Shown piece after piece: positions 1-20,463 of a DNA stretch of 64,000 nt. The position numbers and the translations under genes were made by a program. The DNA comes from Rhea pennata (taxonomy: Eukaryota > Chordata > Aves > Rheiformes > Rheidae). Position 1 is the stretch's first letter. Each line of letters opens with the position of its first letter. Under the pieces are notes generated by a model, which made no database searches, had not been told where the DNA came from, and was given only the letters and a program-made list of their open reading frames with translations. The DNA is taken from the NCBI RefSeq assembly GCF_028389875.1, contig NW_026907680.1, positions 2,356,001 to 2,420,000 on the forward strand. Reading direction: 5' to 3'.

Positions 1-67
1 TAACCATTACAGCAAAGGAAAATTTTAAGGTTCATCTTGCATGAGAAATTATGAGGTTTGGTTAAAG

Positions 68-114
68 CAGACTTTTTTTCTTTTCTTTTTTTTTTTCTTT
101 TTCTTTTTTTTTTT
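68..114. repeat. T-rich low-complexity tract
   Basis: Almost pure poly-T with scattered C, inside a TMEM209 intron. It may be the A-tail of a minus-strand retroelement, but no body can be recognised next to it. Confidence 0.8.
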
Positions 115-410
115 AATAAGGTAAGAATATTGCTCTAACAAATCCACAACCTTCTGTCAGGTTGCTCCCAAAACAGTTACCTGACTGACATCTCAGATGA
201 GTCTAAATAAGAGGCCGGCTTAAGACTAAGACATGAAATCGCATTTTTGTGATCTGCACAATGTCCAATCCCATTGGCATTATTCCTTGCATAATTTCAC
301 TGACTACAATGGGATTATCAGGATAGGGAGGCAAACAGGATTTTGACCATGTTCCTCAAAAGACTTAATTGCTACCACACACAAAAATCTACCCTGAAAG
401 ACACACTTTA

Positions 411-8456
<8,046 letters not shown>

Positions 8457-8983
8457 TTAGATTCTCACTCTGTACAAGACCTTTAAAAAAGTAAAAAAGC
8501 AAAAAGAAATTACATAAAAGGACTTCACATTGAGGTACCAAATCGTGTGTAGTGTTAAGAATGAGCTTCAGTGGTTTAAAAACAAAAAACAAAAAACAAA
8601 AACAAAAAACCCAAAACAATATTCCTCTTATAAACTGCATAAGCACTGTCACCTCTTCACAGTGAAACAGTTTCCATTTTCTCCACTGAGGTACAGAGGA
8701 CAGAAAAGAGAGCCAGATTCCAACAGCGTTTTTGAGAAATAGCATTTTTCGGAATGCTGAAGCAACACTGCCTTCTCCAAGCAAGGAAAACAGACCAAGA
8801 AAACATCTTGCACAACCTGGCAGTTTTCCTACTGAAAACACCCACCTATCTCCTTCTGTCAGCTCAGGACAGCTCTGTACCCTCCGCACACCCTCCCCCC
8901 TTTACACCACAAAATGCCCTATGTAACAGAAATAACGCTTCCTACATATTCTACTCCTCTCATCACTCTAGCACACACCACGC

Positions 8984-9009
8984 CACACACACACACACAC
9001 ACACACACG
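8984..9009. repeat. (CA)n microsatellite
   Basis: Thirteen consecutive CA/AC dinucleotides just downstream of the TMEM209 CpG island, in its first intron. Confidence 0.95.
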
Positions 9010-9025
9010 CGGGCGCGCTTGTCAC

Positions 9026-9340
9026 CCGCCGGCAGCCCGCCGCACTCCCAGGCCTCGCTGCCAGGCCCTGAGTCGGCAGCGACACCGCCGCTCCGCTCCG
9101 CTCCGCCCCCGAGGGCGCCCAGGCCCCGCCCCAGGCCCAAGCTCCGCCTGCCGCCCTCACCGCAGCCGCCTCCAACGATTGGTCGCGCGGACCCGTGACG
9201 TCACTGGAGGCAGTTCCGCGGGGGCGGGGACGCCGTTGCCAGGGGGACGCCGTTGCCAGGGGGATGCCGTTGCCAGGGGGACGCTCGCGCAGCCGCCCCG
9301 GGCGCCCCGGCCGATGGCGCCAGCCCGACCCGGCCGCAAG
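9026..9340 (-). promoter_or_regulatory. CpG-rich TMEM209 promoter with CRE and CCAAT box
   Basis: A GC- and CpG-dense stretch immediately upstream of the TMEM209 coding exons. It holds a perfect palindromic cAMP-response element TGACGTCA at 9196-9203 and an inverted CCAAT box (ATTGG) at 9178-9182. Plausible minus-strand donors for a non-coding first exon lie at 9024-9025 (GTGACA) and 9159-9160 (GTGAGG), and the first coding exon has its own acceptor three bases before the ATG. Which donor is used cannot be decided from sequence. The island may be bidirectional, but I see no plus-strand gene starting here. Confidence 0.7.
9225..9284. repeat. 17-bp tandem repeat in the TMEM209 promoter
   Basis: Three copies plus a partial fourth of a 17-bp unit (GGGGGACGCCGTTGCCA, one copy with a C-to-T change). 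The centre GTTGCCA resembles half of an RFX X-box. That reading is an inference from the motif only. Confidence 0.85.
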
Positions 9341-9589
9341 CGGCGCCAGGCGCCATGGTGGCCCCAGCGCGGCGGCCGCGACGCCCCCCGCGCCCTGCCG
9401 CCCGCCTTGGCCGCCACCGGCCGTGCCCACACCCGGCCGTACTCTTCCCCTGCTCGGCTCCCACTACGGCCGCGTGCGGGCACACCCCCCGGCTGCCCCA
9501 CGCCAGAGCCTGGCCAAACGTGTTGCTCCTGCCTGCAAACCTCACCACGAGGAGCAGGGAGGAATAAAAGCACCGCTGGCCGCTGAAAG

Positions 9590-9778
9590 GGAGCACAACG
9601 AGTTACAGCAGACCGCTCTGTGAGCGCGGGCCAGCGGACAACCTCAGCTGCTCCAAAACCCTTCCTGCCTTTGCCTCAGATCCCAAGCACCAACCTGAAA
9701 GTAAGAAAGCCTAAAAAAGGAGATTAACTACAAGCCTAGACCGCACAGTTATCGATAAACACAGTGTCTAACGCTTGG
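9590..9778. other. No gene seen between TMEM209 CpG island and the first duplicon
   Basis: Unremarkable single-copy sequence. I see neither an exon with both splice signals nor a recognisable repeat until the CR1 end that begins at about 9779. Confidence 0.5.
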
Positions 9779-9889
9779 CCACTCTGTGCAGTGTGCTGTA
9801 GGTGACCCTGCTTGAGCAGGGGGGTTGGACGAGATGATCTCCAGAGGCCCCTTCCAACCTCCACCCTTCGATGATTCTGTGATGGGCGC
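9779..9889 (+). mobile_element. CR1 LINE 3' end fragment
   Basis: The characteristic avian CR1 end is visible: a GGTGACCCTGCTTGAGCAGG block, then GATGATCTCCAGAGGCCCC, CTTCCAACC and GATTCTGTGATG. Only the last ~110 bp are present. The homologous CR1 near 52.44-52.87 kb (minus strand) is longer, so this copy was cut back at its 5' side or at the duplication breakpoint. Confidence 0.85.
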
Positions 9890-10927
9890 TTTCTCTCGCA
9901 GCTCCTGCTGTGGGGGGAATGGAAAATGCGTGGAGGACAAAGAGGCTAGAAGCTGGTCTGAGGTGCGGATCCTTACCGAGGCTTGTCAGTCTGCAGAGAG
10001 AAGGGGACTCAATCCTCATGTAGTGCTGATGAAAGTCTCCCTGAGCAGGCGCTCAAGCAAAGCTCCTGCATTTGCAGATGCGCACGCACCAGATGGAACG
10101 ATGAAGCCTGGTCCTCCAGAATCGCCATTGCTAGTGAGGGGCCGCAGGCTTTGCCCTGACTTGGGCTTGCTGGAGTGTCAAGGTGGAGCAGAGTGGCACT
10201 TGGAGGAGGCTCTCCTTCAGCAGCTTAAAGGCCTGCCAGCTTTCTTGAGCTCCTTTGCCCTTCTGAGCTGCCTCCCCTGGCGTCCCCCTAGCAGGTCTCT
10301 GCAGAAGGGGAAGCCTGCTCGCCTCAAGGCCAGCCTCTGGGCTCTGCTGCTCTCCTTCCTACCTGCCCTCGGTCTCTGCAACTCCACTAGTTCCCGGGTG
10401 CTACAGCCCAGGTGGCCATGGACGCTGCTGGCACCAAGCCTCCGGGGTGGCCACTTCCCCTTCTGGCCCTGGGCACCCGCCTTCTTCCCCTCACACCTGC
10501 AGAAGCCCAGCACTCAAGGGCACCCAAGACACACACAAGAGCTGGCAGTTCCCTCCCACCACGCAGCCAGCACTGGGCCCCAGCAAGGGGGGCCTAGGCT
10601 CAAGCACTTCCTCCCCTCAGAGGCGTACAGCAGCTTTTTCCTCCTCTCCCCACAGGCCCCCTGGCCCCAGGACATGCGTTGGCCATGGCAGGGCCCTCTC
10701 CACGCCTCTCCCCAGCACCAACAAGACGCAGCACACCCCTAGGCCACAGCCACCACAGCTGCAGCCAAAGAGCTACAGCATGACCGCTGCAGAGAGCTGC
10801 CCTGGCAGCAGCCCCCAAGCCCTGACTCCTCAGCTCTGCTCTTCAGGCCTCTCCAAAGTTCCCATGCTGCAAACGCACGAGCTCACTGCACACCCAGCCA
10901 AGAGCCACCCGACTTGGGGCAGTTGGT
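9890..10927 (-). repeat. 3' flank of CCDC81-like copy P (duplicated three times)
   Basis: This segment is the inverted counterpart of 51.40-52.44 kb, and its part 10.32-10.93 kb recurs at 25.47-26.09 kb. It lies directly downstream (minus sense) of the copy-P stop codon. On the minus strand it contains an exon-like block with acceptor and donor (counterpart of 51829-51962). On the plus strand an open frame of 305 codons (9825-10742) stays open in the 51.6-52.4 kb copy, but it starts inside the CR1 end and is GC-rich, so I do not call it a gene. Confidence 0.75.
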
Positions 10928-13900
10928 TTAATTCAGCTTCAGAGAACTTCCTGGGTGCTCGCGTGGCTCACAAGTAGTGCTGGTGCTGCTGCTGCTGCTC
11001 CTGCTGCTACTTGGCTGTGTCTCTGCACACAGCTCTTCTAACCCCTGGGAAGAAGGTAGAAATGAACAGGCTGTGTTCTGCCCCACAAGAAAGGCTGAGA
11101 AAGTCTGCAGAGTTGTGCAGGCTAGTGTTCGCTGATGGTTTTGCTATATTGACTGTCATGGGACTTGAGACCTTGTTTGGACACTGCTAATCTGTTGTGA
11201 ACCAAGACTGGGGGGTACCTGTGTCCAGTATTCAGCAGTCAAGGAGAGCTTTGCAAAGGGGCACACCAATACTGGAAGCATCCCTTTGCGCTCAGCTGCT
11301 CAGATTTTGCAGGTGCCACTGTTGAAGGCCATTCTCAGCACTCAACAGCTGCCCCCTTGGCTGGAAGGCAAGGCTGAGCCCAGGCCAGCCCTGTGGCTTG
11401 CTCATGGGGCAATGGGGTTGCACCTTGTCTCTCTCGCTCGGCCTCAGAGCCCTCCTGCTTCTCTCCTCCCCTACTCCCTCAACCCTGCTCCCATTTGCAG
11501 CCACAGCCCTTCAGCTCCACAGCAGTGCTGGGCTTTTGCTGGGGGCTGCGGAGAGGGACTTAGTGACAAGCTTTAAGCCACATCAAGCCCATGTCAGGAA
11601 AAGTCACAGCATGCTCTAGGCAGCACAGTGGCTCCGGGATTACAAGTGGCTGCCTCACTGCCCCTCAGTTCTGCCAGGCTTCTCCTGGAGCTGCCACATA
11701 CCTGCCCTGTCTTGCAAGGCCCCTCTTGACTGTCCAGTCCTTCCTCCTCTTCCTCTAGGCAGGAGAAGCAGACCTTCAGGGTCACTTGCTTGTCTTCTCC
11801 CAGCTGGTATTGGACGATCTTTTGAATACTGGGCTTTTCTTCAGCCAGATTCTCAGCACCCTCCTGCATCTGCAAGACAACTCCACACTGTGCAATGTGC
11901 CCCACTTCCAAGTCCACTCCGCTGCTCTCCACATGTTCCTCATCAGCATCTGGAGACTGCAGGACCTCGGCAATCACCAGGCCCCTGGCTCTGGCTTGGC
12001 CTGGGCCCCCCGCCGGACAACGGCTGCTGCAGGCAGGGACTCTGCAGCCCCAGCTGCAGAAGAGCAAGGGGCTCCACAACATTCCCCAGCTACATCACAG
12101 CCTGAGCAGGGTTCCCTGCCTTTCCCATGGGATCAGTCTCCGATGTCTCCTGCTGCCAAATAAATTGTGGAGGGCATTGTCACTTCCAGGAGCAGCAAGT
12201 GCGGGCTTCAACATGGTGGTTTTCTTGAAGGGAAGGTTACTTACACTCTCCTTTGAACCTTGTTTTGAACCTTCCTGTCAGCATCCTTTTGCCCCAAAGG
12301 AAAGCTGAACAAGGCTGAATATCCCTTTCTTGTTTGCACCAAGCATCTCAATAATCACGCAGCTAAGCAGAAACTGCCCATCTTCTCTCACAGAAAGAAC
12401 CAGAAATTCCACTGCCACCAGAAAGAGGACCCCAGTGGCTCTACAGGCATGTTCATGGAGAGTGCAGCACTGAGAGATGCATTGTAAAACTAGAGCACCG
12501 CCTTTGAACTCAAAGCCCTGGACAAAGTCAGCCAGGGCTCAAAGAAGGGCACTGGAAGGGCTCTTGTACAACCAGCAACCACAGGACAATGCATTTGCAG
12601 AATGCAGGCTAGCACAAGAAGGACCCCAGTCAGGAACACTTACCACTCCTGTGTTCTGATGGCCTACATTCACAGGCTGTGTAGCACGTACCCTAGCTTC
12701 TGGACGTGGTTTCTTTCCACCTGCTGCTGCATTCTGTGCAGAGCACTGTGAGGAGACTGGGAATGGACTGCAAATATACACACGGGGAGGTGGTATGAGC
12801 ACAGGGGGAGTAGGATCTCCACTCCCCCCTCACAAGCTGGGCACCTGCTTCTGCAGCAGAAGGCAGTGCTGCAGCAGAAGCACAGGGGTTCCACTGACTG
12901 CAGGTACATCAACAGCTGTGAAGACTACCCCCAAATAAAACACTCAGGGCTGCACATCATGCCCGAAAGAGAGCTCTAAGCTCGCCCACAGCATGACTTT
13001 CTCTCCATGCAGTGAGGATAGAAGCAGGGTCAGCTACAGGACAGGCTCCAACTCATACCACTACCCCTGTCCTGCCACATGCATTAGCCACTGCTCCATG
13101 GCCCCAAAGACTCTGTGTTCAGGGATGGGCAATGGATGGTTGCTGGGCTCCCAGTGTCAAAGAAGGAGAAAGGCATCAAGGCAGTCAAGCACAAAGCCTT
13201 TGGCAGCTGGGAGCCAGCACAGAGCTCTGAAGAACCCTTCCCCACAGACAGAGCCCATATGAAGGCGGAGCATGCATGCAGGTCACTGGGACTCAGCCGC
13301 TGGGAAGCCTTGCTCCCAAAGCACTTTCAGAGCAGCCTGCCCCAGCCCTGGCAATGCAGCCCTAACCAACCTGTGCTGGGTGGCTGCTCCCTTCATCAGG
13401 CAAGGGGGAAAGAAGCAAGGCAAAGTACTCACGTTGGAAAAATACTTGGAAGAGGAGTAGAGGACAAAAAAGGAGCCGCTCTAGTGGCTGTGAACATTGA
13501 GTCCCTCATCACCTTCATCTGCAAAGGTGAGAAAGAGAGGTGAGATGCTGCCAAGGAAAGGATCTTGCTGCTCACAAGGGCAGCCCATGTTTCCATGCTT
13601 CAGAGAAGAAGCTGCCTCTCAGAATTGCAGAAACAACCCTTGCTCTTGCTCTGCAGCCCCTCCATTCTACACAACAACAGCTGTGGGGGAATAGGGGAGA
13701 ATGGCTAAAAGCTCTGGCAGGCTTTTGTCGAGGGCAAGAGCCGAGAGTCTGAGTTAAGAGAGCAGTTCCTGCCTATAGAGAATTCAAGGGAGGGAAGCCC
13801 AGGGGAAGGCAGCTCACTAAACTCTAGGGAAATGTGTCGGTCAGCCTGCTAGGGAGGATGAGAGAGAGCAGTGGGGGCTGCAATACATCTGTTTTACCAG

Positions 13901-14428
13901 GAGGAAACGTTTTTCTCAGTCCCTGCGCTCATCCTTTCCCTAAACCTTCCTGTCAGCACCCTTTTGCTCTGAAAGGCAGTTGAGCAAGGCTGAACATCCC
14001 TTTCTTGTTCAGACCAAGCATCTGAATAATCACACAGCTGAGCAAAAACTCTCCATCTCGTATTACAGAAAGGCTCAGTGCTTCCATGGCCACCAGAAAG
14101 AGCAGTGTGTTCATGGAGAGTGCAGGAGTTACAGATATATTGTAAAACTAGTGCACAAGTGGCATTTCTGAAAGCAAAGCCCCAGGGAAAGTCCGACAAG
14201 GCTAAGCAGAACCCATGGGAAGGACCCTTCTACAGCCAGTGCCCAGAGCACAATGCTTTGGCAGAAAGCAAGCTGGCAAAAGAAGGACCTCCATCAGGAG
14301 CACCTACCTCTGTTGACTTCTGATGGCCATGTACAGGCCACGCAGCTGCTGCTCGAGCTTCTGGCATTTGCGTCCTCCTGCCCAGTAATTCCTTCTTCGC
14401 AGAATGTGAGTGAAATCCTGGAAGCATG
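10928..14428 (-). pseudogene. CCDC81-like copy P: 5'-truncated, 3' cassette exons and short Ser tail
   Basis: Homologous to the 3' half of the gene at 38.99-51.40 kb. Exons in order: 14308-14428 (121 nt, counterpart of U exon 8), 13433-13518 (86 nt, type A), 12644-12767 (124 nt, type B), about 11702-12026 (counterpart of U exon 15, with the LVIA, HVESSGVDLEVGHIAQCG and LEEEEEG stretches) and 10928-11044 (tail, stop TAA at 10930-10928). Each of the first three exons is open and has good splice signals. The two HU-domain exons are absent: sequence equivalent to 37.55-43.08 kb is missing at the junction near 15.78 kb. The 11.7-12.0 kb exon needs a 2-nt carry, which type B does not supply but type A does, so exon skipping or decay is implied. 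The tail has only 38 residues, against 305 in U and 206 in S. It is most likely a pseudogene, but a transcript starting in duplicon Q cannot be excluded. Confidence 0.75.
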
Positions 14429-17400
14429 CTGCAAATACACACCGCGGGGATGTGTGCCACAGGACACTCAGGACTGCACAACATGCCCAAAAGAAAACTC
14501 GAGGAGCCCACAGTTGAGACTTTTTCTCCAGGCACCAAGGAGAGCAGCAGCGTCAGCTCCAAGGACAGGCTCCAGGACACACCATTACCCACTGTCCTGA
14601 GCACTCTAGTAGCCACTGCTGTGTAGCCCCCAAGGACAAGCTTTCTTGGAAGCTTCAGGAATGGAACCGGGAATAACTGCTCCGTCCCTTGCAGTCCTTC
14701 TCTCTTCAGGCACTTATGTCCCTCCTTCCCATCCTCTTCAAAGAGCCCAAACAACCTGTCCTTGCCTCTAAGGGCTGCCTGAGCCAAGGGCACATCCTCT
14801 CGAGCCTGCTGCTCGCCACCCCTGACTGCTGCCTGGAAATGACCTTCCTTCCTCCTTGCTGCTGGCAGTCAAAGGAAGGGCATTGCCCAAGGGGAAACAC
14901 CACAGCTTTGGGGAGATATTCACCCAAGGCACTCCTCCCCTCCAGCAGCATTCCTTGCAGCCCTCTCTTCCACCTCACTCCTCTCTACTAGGCTGCTCAC
15001 CACAGCTCTACATGCCTGGAGACATTGTTGGCAAAGGATTCTGTGGCAGCAGGCACAGAGGCTCTCTCTCACCTGAAACAGGGCCCTCCTGCCTCTTCCA
15101 GGCCCTGCATGTATGTGCACACACATAGACTCCCCTTTGCATTCACATCCACCAACTCTGCACAAGTGTGTGTCATGCTTCAGTGACACACAGAGATGCC
15201 AGCCAGTGGGGTGTAGTCACACTCTGTTGGTGCCAGCCACCAGAGGGGACTTCAAAGGAAGAAAAGGGCTCTTAGCTCCCAAAATTCATCCACAACTCTG
15301 CAAACAGCCTCTGCTCCTTGGCCTTGCTGCCAGCACGGCTCCGATTTCACTTTGACATACAAAGCTCGATCCTGTCCTGGCCACAAAAGACATCCTCCGC
15401 CTTTCCTCCTGCCTAACTGCATACTCACAGGTCTGAGCAAACAACGCACACCCTGCGGCAAAGCTCAAACCAACACCTCCCTCTTCACAAGGCTTGACAA
15501 GAGCATGCAGACTTTTCCTCAGCCTCCAAAATTGCCCTGAGACACCCAGCACTGCTCTCCGCAAATGAGCAGCATCCACATTTATTTCACCTACGCGCTA
15601 GGAGAAAAGGCCCTCCTCTTCCAAAAGGACCACTTACATTGACTTTCCCAAAGGTCTGGAAGCTGAAAGCAGAAGCAGCAGCGGAAAGAAGCCAAGAGCA
15701 GGCTCTGACAGGCACTTGCTCCGGGCTGCCCAGCCAGCAAGAGAGGCCTAGTCCTCATGGCAGAGTTTAAAAGGCATTCAGGCGGCACGGCTCCCTTCTG
15801 CCGGGGAGGGCGGCAGGGCTGTGTGAGCAGGGTGTGCGTGCAGCCAGGTGTGCCCAGGGCTGTGCCTGAGAGCAGTGTTCTGGGAGGTCAGGGTGCCCAG
15901 GGCCATGCCTCTGCCACCTGCGATGGTCAGCACTCAGCCCGCCTGGGCAACTGCCTGCAGGGCTGTAGGGAGAAGCCGTGGGGGGAAGGAGCAGCCCACA
16001 AAAGGGCAGGATCACAGTGCCCCAGAGTGGGGGCTGCGTGGGGCAAGGCTGCTCAGAGCTGCTGCTCAGCCCCAGGAGCTTGCCCGGAGGAAAGTCAAGG
16101 CAGGGACGACTCCACAGGGAAAGAGGTTTCCCCAGTGTTGGCTTTCTGTTCCACGCTGTTTTTTGGGGGGAAGGGAAAAGGAGGTGCCAAGGCTGGAGAA
16201 GAGCTGGAGACTGGGGAGGCTGCTGAGGGGTCAGCAGGTCTGTGGGGAAGCTCAGAAAGTGCTTTTGCCCCTGCTCTGCCCATGCACAGCAGCAGCAGCA
16301 GCAGCTCTGCTGGCCCCAGGAGCCTTTGTGGAGCTGCTCCTTGGCACCTGCCAAGAGGTGCGTGCCCCAAGGCAGTGCCCTGCTGCTGGGAGGGATCTCT
16401 GGGGCACAGACAAGTGCCCCAGAAGTGGACTGGGGTCTGTTGGCTAAGGCAGGCAATGGACGCAGGAGAGGGCATTTGGTGCTGACAGGAAAAGCTGCAG
16501 GCGGTGGAGCCATGGTGCGAGAAGGGGAGGAAGGTAGAGCAGAAGTGCGGTGGGAGGGAGAGTTAGGGAATTTAGCTCTCTTCCCCTCCAGTGCAGACAT
16601 TTTCCTCCCAGAAAACCCCAAATGGCCTCTGCCAGCCCGCAGAGCCTCTGCCCCACAGGCCCCAGGGCAGGCACTACCTTCTCTGCAGACAGACCTCTGG
16701 CTGAGGAGAGGGTCTGACTCCAACGAGATGTTACTCCAGCCTAGGCCTCTCTTGCAAAGGCTGGAGCAGCAGCAAGTACACGGAGGTTCTGCTTGCAGAC
16801 TGCAGCTCACTAAGTGCTTGAGGCCACTGTTCCGAGAGCTGCTGGTGCTTCAGCACAGTCTTTCTAGCACAGGCTGGAACAGCAGCAAGTAAATGCAGAA
16901 CCGCAAAGAATGCAGTGATTGCCCCAACAGGGTCTTCTTCCAGCAGCCTGGGGCCTGGGAGCTTCCTCAGCCAGACACAGGAGCCACAAAGCCTTTGCCC
17001 GCTTGGTCCTTCCAGAAGCACACCCCCACCTTGGGCTGAAAGCACACCGTCAACCTGTGGCAGGGTCACATGCGCCTCCTTGCTTGGCTTCTCTCTTCCT
17101 CTTCAAAGCACTTCTGCTGGGCTTCTTCTCACCTCTGCAGGGCAAGGAGATGCGGCTTTCAGCGACCTCTCTCTTGCCTCTCCTTCCTGACCAAGAGCTG
17201 TTAGCTCACAGCCTGCCCCGGTCTATGCAAAGTTCAGATGTGGTCATTTTCTCCCCAACAGGCCTCACTCCTCCTGCAGCAAATACCCTCTGGCACTTTA
17301 TTGCCCAGCCATTCCCTGTGCTTTGGTCCTTCTGTAGCTCTTATTTGGGGAGCCTAAAACATTGAGAGGAATGAGTGGTTCTGGTTTTGGTTTGTTTGAA

Positions 17401-17929
17401 AAGGTTGATCCCTACCAGAAGCAAGCAAGGCAGAAAGACATCTTGGGCTGGCGTTTTCCTCCAGACCACGTTTGTCGCAGCAGAGAGTCAGCTGCCTGTA
17501 TGGAAGCATGATTTGGATCGGAAAAGGGCACGGGATCTCCTCATCACAAAGGCCTTAAGCCATACTGGGGAGCCAAAGCCCTCAGCGAAAGCCCACAATT
17601 TTCTCAGCCCGGTCTTCAAGTATGGCCTCAGAAGGCAAGTGGGCCTCTTGGCATGCTGGGCTGCCACCTTCAGCAGGAGCGCTCCTGAAGGGGTTGAATT
17701 CTTGCTTTTCTCTTTACTCATACAGTTTCAAGAAGAAAACAAGAACTCCCCAGCCTTGTCCCCTGCCACACTGAGATAACTGTGGCTCCTACGGGCTCCA
17801 TTTGCACAACCACCCTGGAAGAGTCTGCATAGGTATTGTCAGAGAAGGAAAGCTCCTCAGATCCACTGGAGATGTGGGCCTTCCACTTGTGTATGCAGTG
17901 TGCTTCCCAGGCTCCGACAAAGGAAAGGC

Positions 17930-19860
17930 AGACTTTATGCACCCTGAGAGCTCCTGGAGAGACAACACAGCAGGGCCAGCAAGCAGACGGGCTCTGCTGG
18001 ACCTCCTACTTAAAAAGAAGGGAAGGCTGCATGCGGATATCAAGACTGGCAGCAACCTTGGCTGCAGTGGCCGTGAGAGTGTGGAGCTGAGGATCCTGAG
18101 AGGATGGAAGAGCACAAAATGTGGGATGCCAACACTAGACTGCAGCAGAGCAGACTTTGGCCTCTACAGGCAGCTGTCTAGGAGAACCCCATGCCAGAGG
18201 CTCCCAGAAGTAAGAGGGAAATCAAAGAAAGCTTCTTTGGAGTCCCGGAGTTCCTCCTCCAGGCTGTGTCCAATTCTGGGCTCCACAACACAAGAGAGAC
18301 GTGGAGCTACCAGGTGGAGTCCTGCCCCAGAAGGGCTACTAAGATCAGGAAGGGAGTGGAGCATCTCTCCCACAGGGAACGGTGGAGAGAGCTGGGCCTG
18401 TTCAGCCTGGGGCAGAGAAGGCTGAGGGGGGGAATCTCAGCAATGTGTATAAGTATCTGCAGGGTGGGTGTCGAGAGGATGGGGCCAGACTCTGTTCAGT
18501 GGAGCCCAGCGATAGGATGAGAGGCAACAGGCCAGAGTGAAACCCAGGAAGGTCCATCTGAAGACAAAGGAATAAGCCTTTTCCCTGGGAGGAGTGACAG
18601 AGCACTGGAACAGGTTGCCCAGAGAGGCTGTGGAGTCTCCATGCCCGGAGACAGTCAGAAGCCGTCTGGACAGGGTCCTAGGCAAGCTGCCCTAGGTGAC
18701 CCTGCGTGAGCAGGGCAGGTGCACTAGAGGCTCTCCAGGTCCCTTCCAACCTCAAAGAGCTCTGTGATTCTGTGGTTCTGAGAGCTGAGGCCAGGTCCTG
18801 CACAGGGCCGTGCAGGGAGAGCTCCTGTCATGCCAGGGCTGGCTGAGTCTTGCCATGGCCCTGGCATCACTGCAGCTTCTGCTCACATGCTGCGTGGGAT
18901 GGAAAGCAGAGAGAGCCTTTGTGGAGGCTCTGTGCAGGTGTTTGGGCTGCTTGATGGCCTGGTCAGGTTGCTGTGTCCACCTGTAGATGAGGTTGAGGTG
19001 AGACTTCAGCCCAGGCTTAGCCCAGGTAGAGCAGGGCTGCAGCCTGGGTCATTGCAGGCTGCTCAGGTGCTGTCCTGCCACTGGGGCCAGGCGTGGACCC
19101 TTGTCTCTGGCACGCAGCCCTCCCCGGCGAGGCCCATGCACAGCACCCACAAGCGGGCAGTGCCAGGCCAGCGTGCACCTGACACCTTCATGTTCACCAT
19201 CAACCCAGCTGTCCCTGCCCTGCCTCGGAGCAGGGATCTCGCCCCAGGCACCGGGGCTGCAGCTCGGCCGCCTTCCCCTCAGCACGGTCACACGGCAGCT
19301 CCTGGCCTGGCAGCAGCGCCGGCAGCAGCCGCTCTCCCAGCCCCCGGGGCTCCGCACGCTCCAGCTGGGGAAAGACGTGGCTGCGTTTGCAGAGCTCGCG
19401 GGGCTTTAGTCTCCTGGGGCTCCAGCCAGAGATGTCTGTTCCCGAGGTGCTGGAGCAGGTCAGGCTGCTTCCCGCAGCAGGAAGCCCAGCTGCAGCTGGC
19501 TCCAGCGCTGCGCCTGGCACAGCTGCATCCCAGCCCGGGGCAGGAGCTGCCAGCAGCGGCGGTCTCAGCCACAGGGGCCTCAGCTCTCCCTGCCTACCCG
19601 TAGGGCATAGACAGCAGGAAAGCATAGCACAGGCACGTTCTGTGAATATGATAGTGCTTGATGTTTGCCACAGCTCTTATCCATTGCTAAGCACAAGCAG
19701 TACTGACCGGGCCAGAAGGTGGGCTTTCTTGAAGAAAAGCCGAGCAGTCTTTAAGCACTGCCAGCCCCCTTGGACATCTTCAGATACTGCAGGCTCTTGT
19801 AGATGGAAATTCATCATTCAAAGGTCATTTCTCCAGAGACTAATTCAACCTCTTTCACAA
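17930..19860. other. Q-specific insertion, GC-rich, with one CR1
   Basis: T and V run continuously from the ACAAAGGAAAG block to the GTCCCTGCTTTG block, whereas Q has about 1.9 kb between them. The insert holds the CR1 at about 18255-18780 and then a GC-rich stretch (18.8-19.6 kb) with overlapping open frames on both strands. That pattern is typical of GC-rich non-coding sequence, and no gene is supported. Confidence 0.6.
18255..18780 (+). mobile_element. CR1 LINE 3' end
   Basis: CR1 landmarks in order are GAGCTGGGCCTGTTCAGCCTGG, AGTGACAGAGCACTGGAACAGG (read as the usual conserved block before the 3' end), GGTGACCCTGCGTGAGCAGG, CCCTTCCAACCTC and CTGTGATTCTGTGGTTCTG. It lies within the Q-specific insertion. 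Confidence 0.9.
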
Positions 19861-20463
19861 CAATTGCTCCTCTGCAGTCCCTGCTTTGGGACAGGACTAT
19901 TTCAAAGCAGCGAGCTCATCAGAGCAGTGCTTTTTGCTCCAGGATCTTTTGCTTGCCCAGCACTGAGCTGTTCTTCTACAGCTTTTGCCAGTTGCTGGAA
20001 TGTCCACAAACCTATTGCCTAACGCTGGCATTTTTGAATGTCATCCCATGCAGTGTCATTTATTGGCCTCTGAGAATTTATCAGATCATGTGGGATGGAG
20101 GAAGACAGTGAGGGTCTTCGTGGTTGGTTTAAATACTCCTGTAGATGAGCTTTCCTGGAAGCAAGGCTGTTTCGACAGGGCAAGTTATGTGTGTGTGTTC
20201 TAAGCTGACCAACGGCGTAAGAAGATGTTGTCTCTGGGTTTAAACAAAATGTGTGGTGCATATCCAGTGGAATCTCCTTCACTCAAGAGCCCATTGAGTG
20301 ATAATCAAACACAAAAAATCAAATGTCTTCCTCTGTATGGGCCCCTTTCATTTTGAGTTCCTCTGAGGGCTTTACATCTCTCTACATTTTTGCACCGTCC
20401 ACTCCCAAGTACTATTTATTTCCACAAACGTTTTGGGCTGTGTGTGCTGTAAAACTAACATTG

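Noticed and set aside
9825..10742. 305-codon plus-strand ORF, with a 270-codon homologue at 51583-52395 (minus)
   Set aside because: It begins inside a CR1 3' end and runs antisense to the CCDC81-like flank. The sequence is GC-rich with overlapping open frames on the other strand, and the protein is low-complexity without a recognisable domain.
15767..16810. Long ORFs on both strands at 15.8-16.8 kb and 36.4-37.7 kb (up to 418 codons)
   Set aside because: Both strands are open together, as expected for GC-rich, stop-poor DNA. Composition is Ala/Ser/Pro/Gly-rich with CAG-type repeats and no splice-consistent structure.
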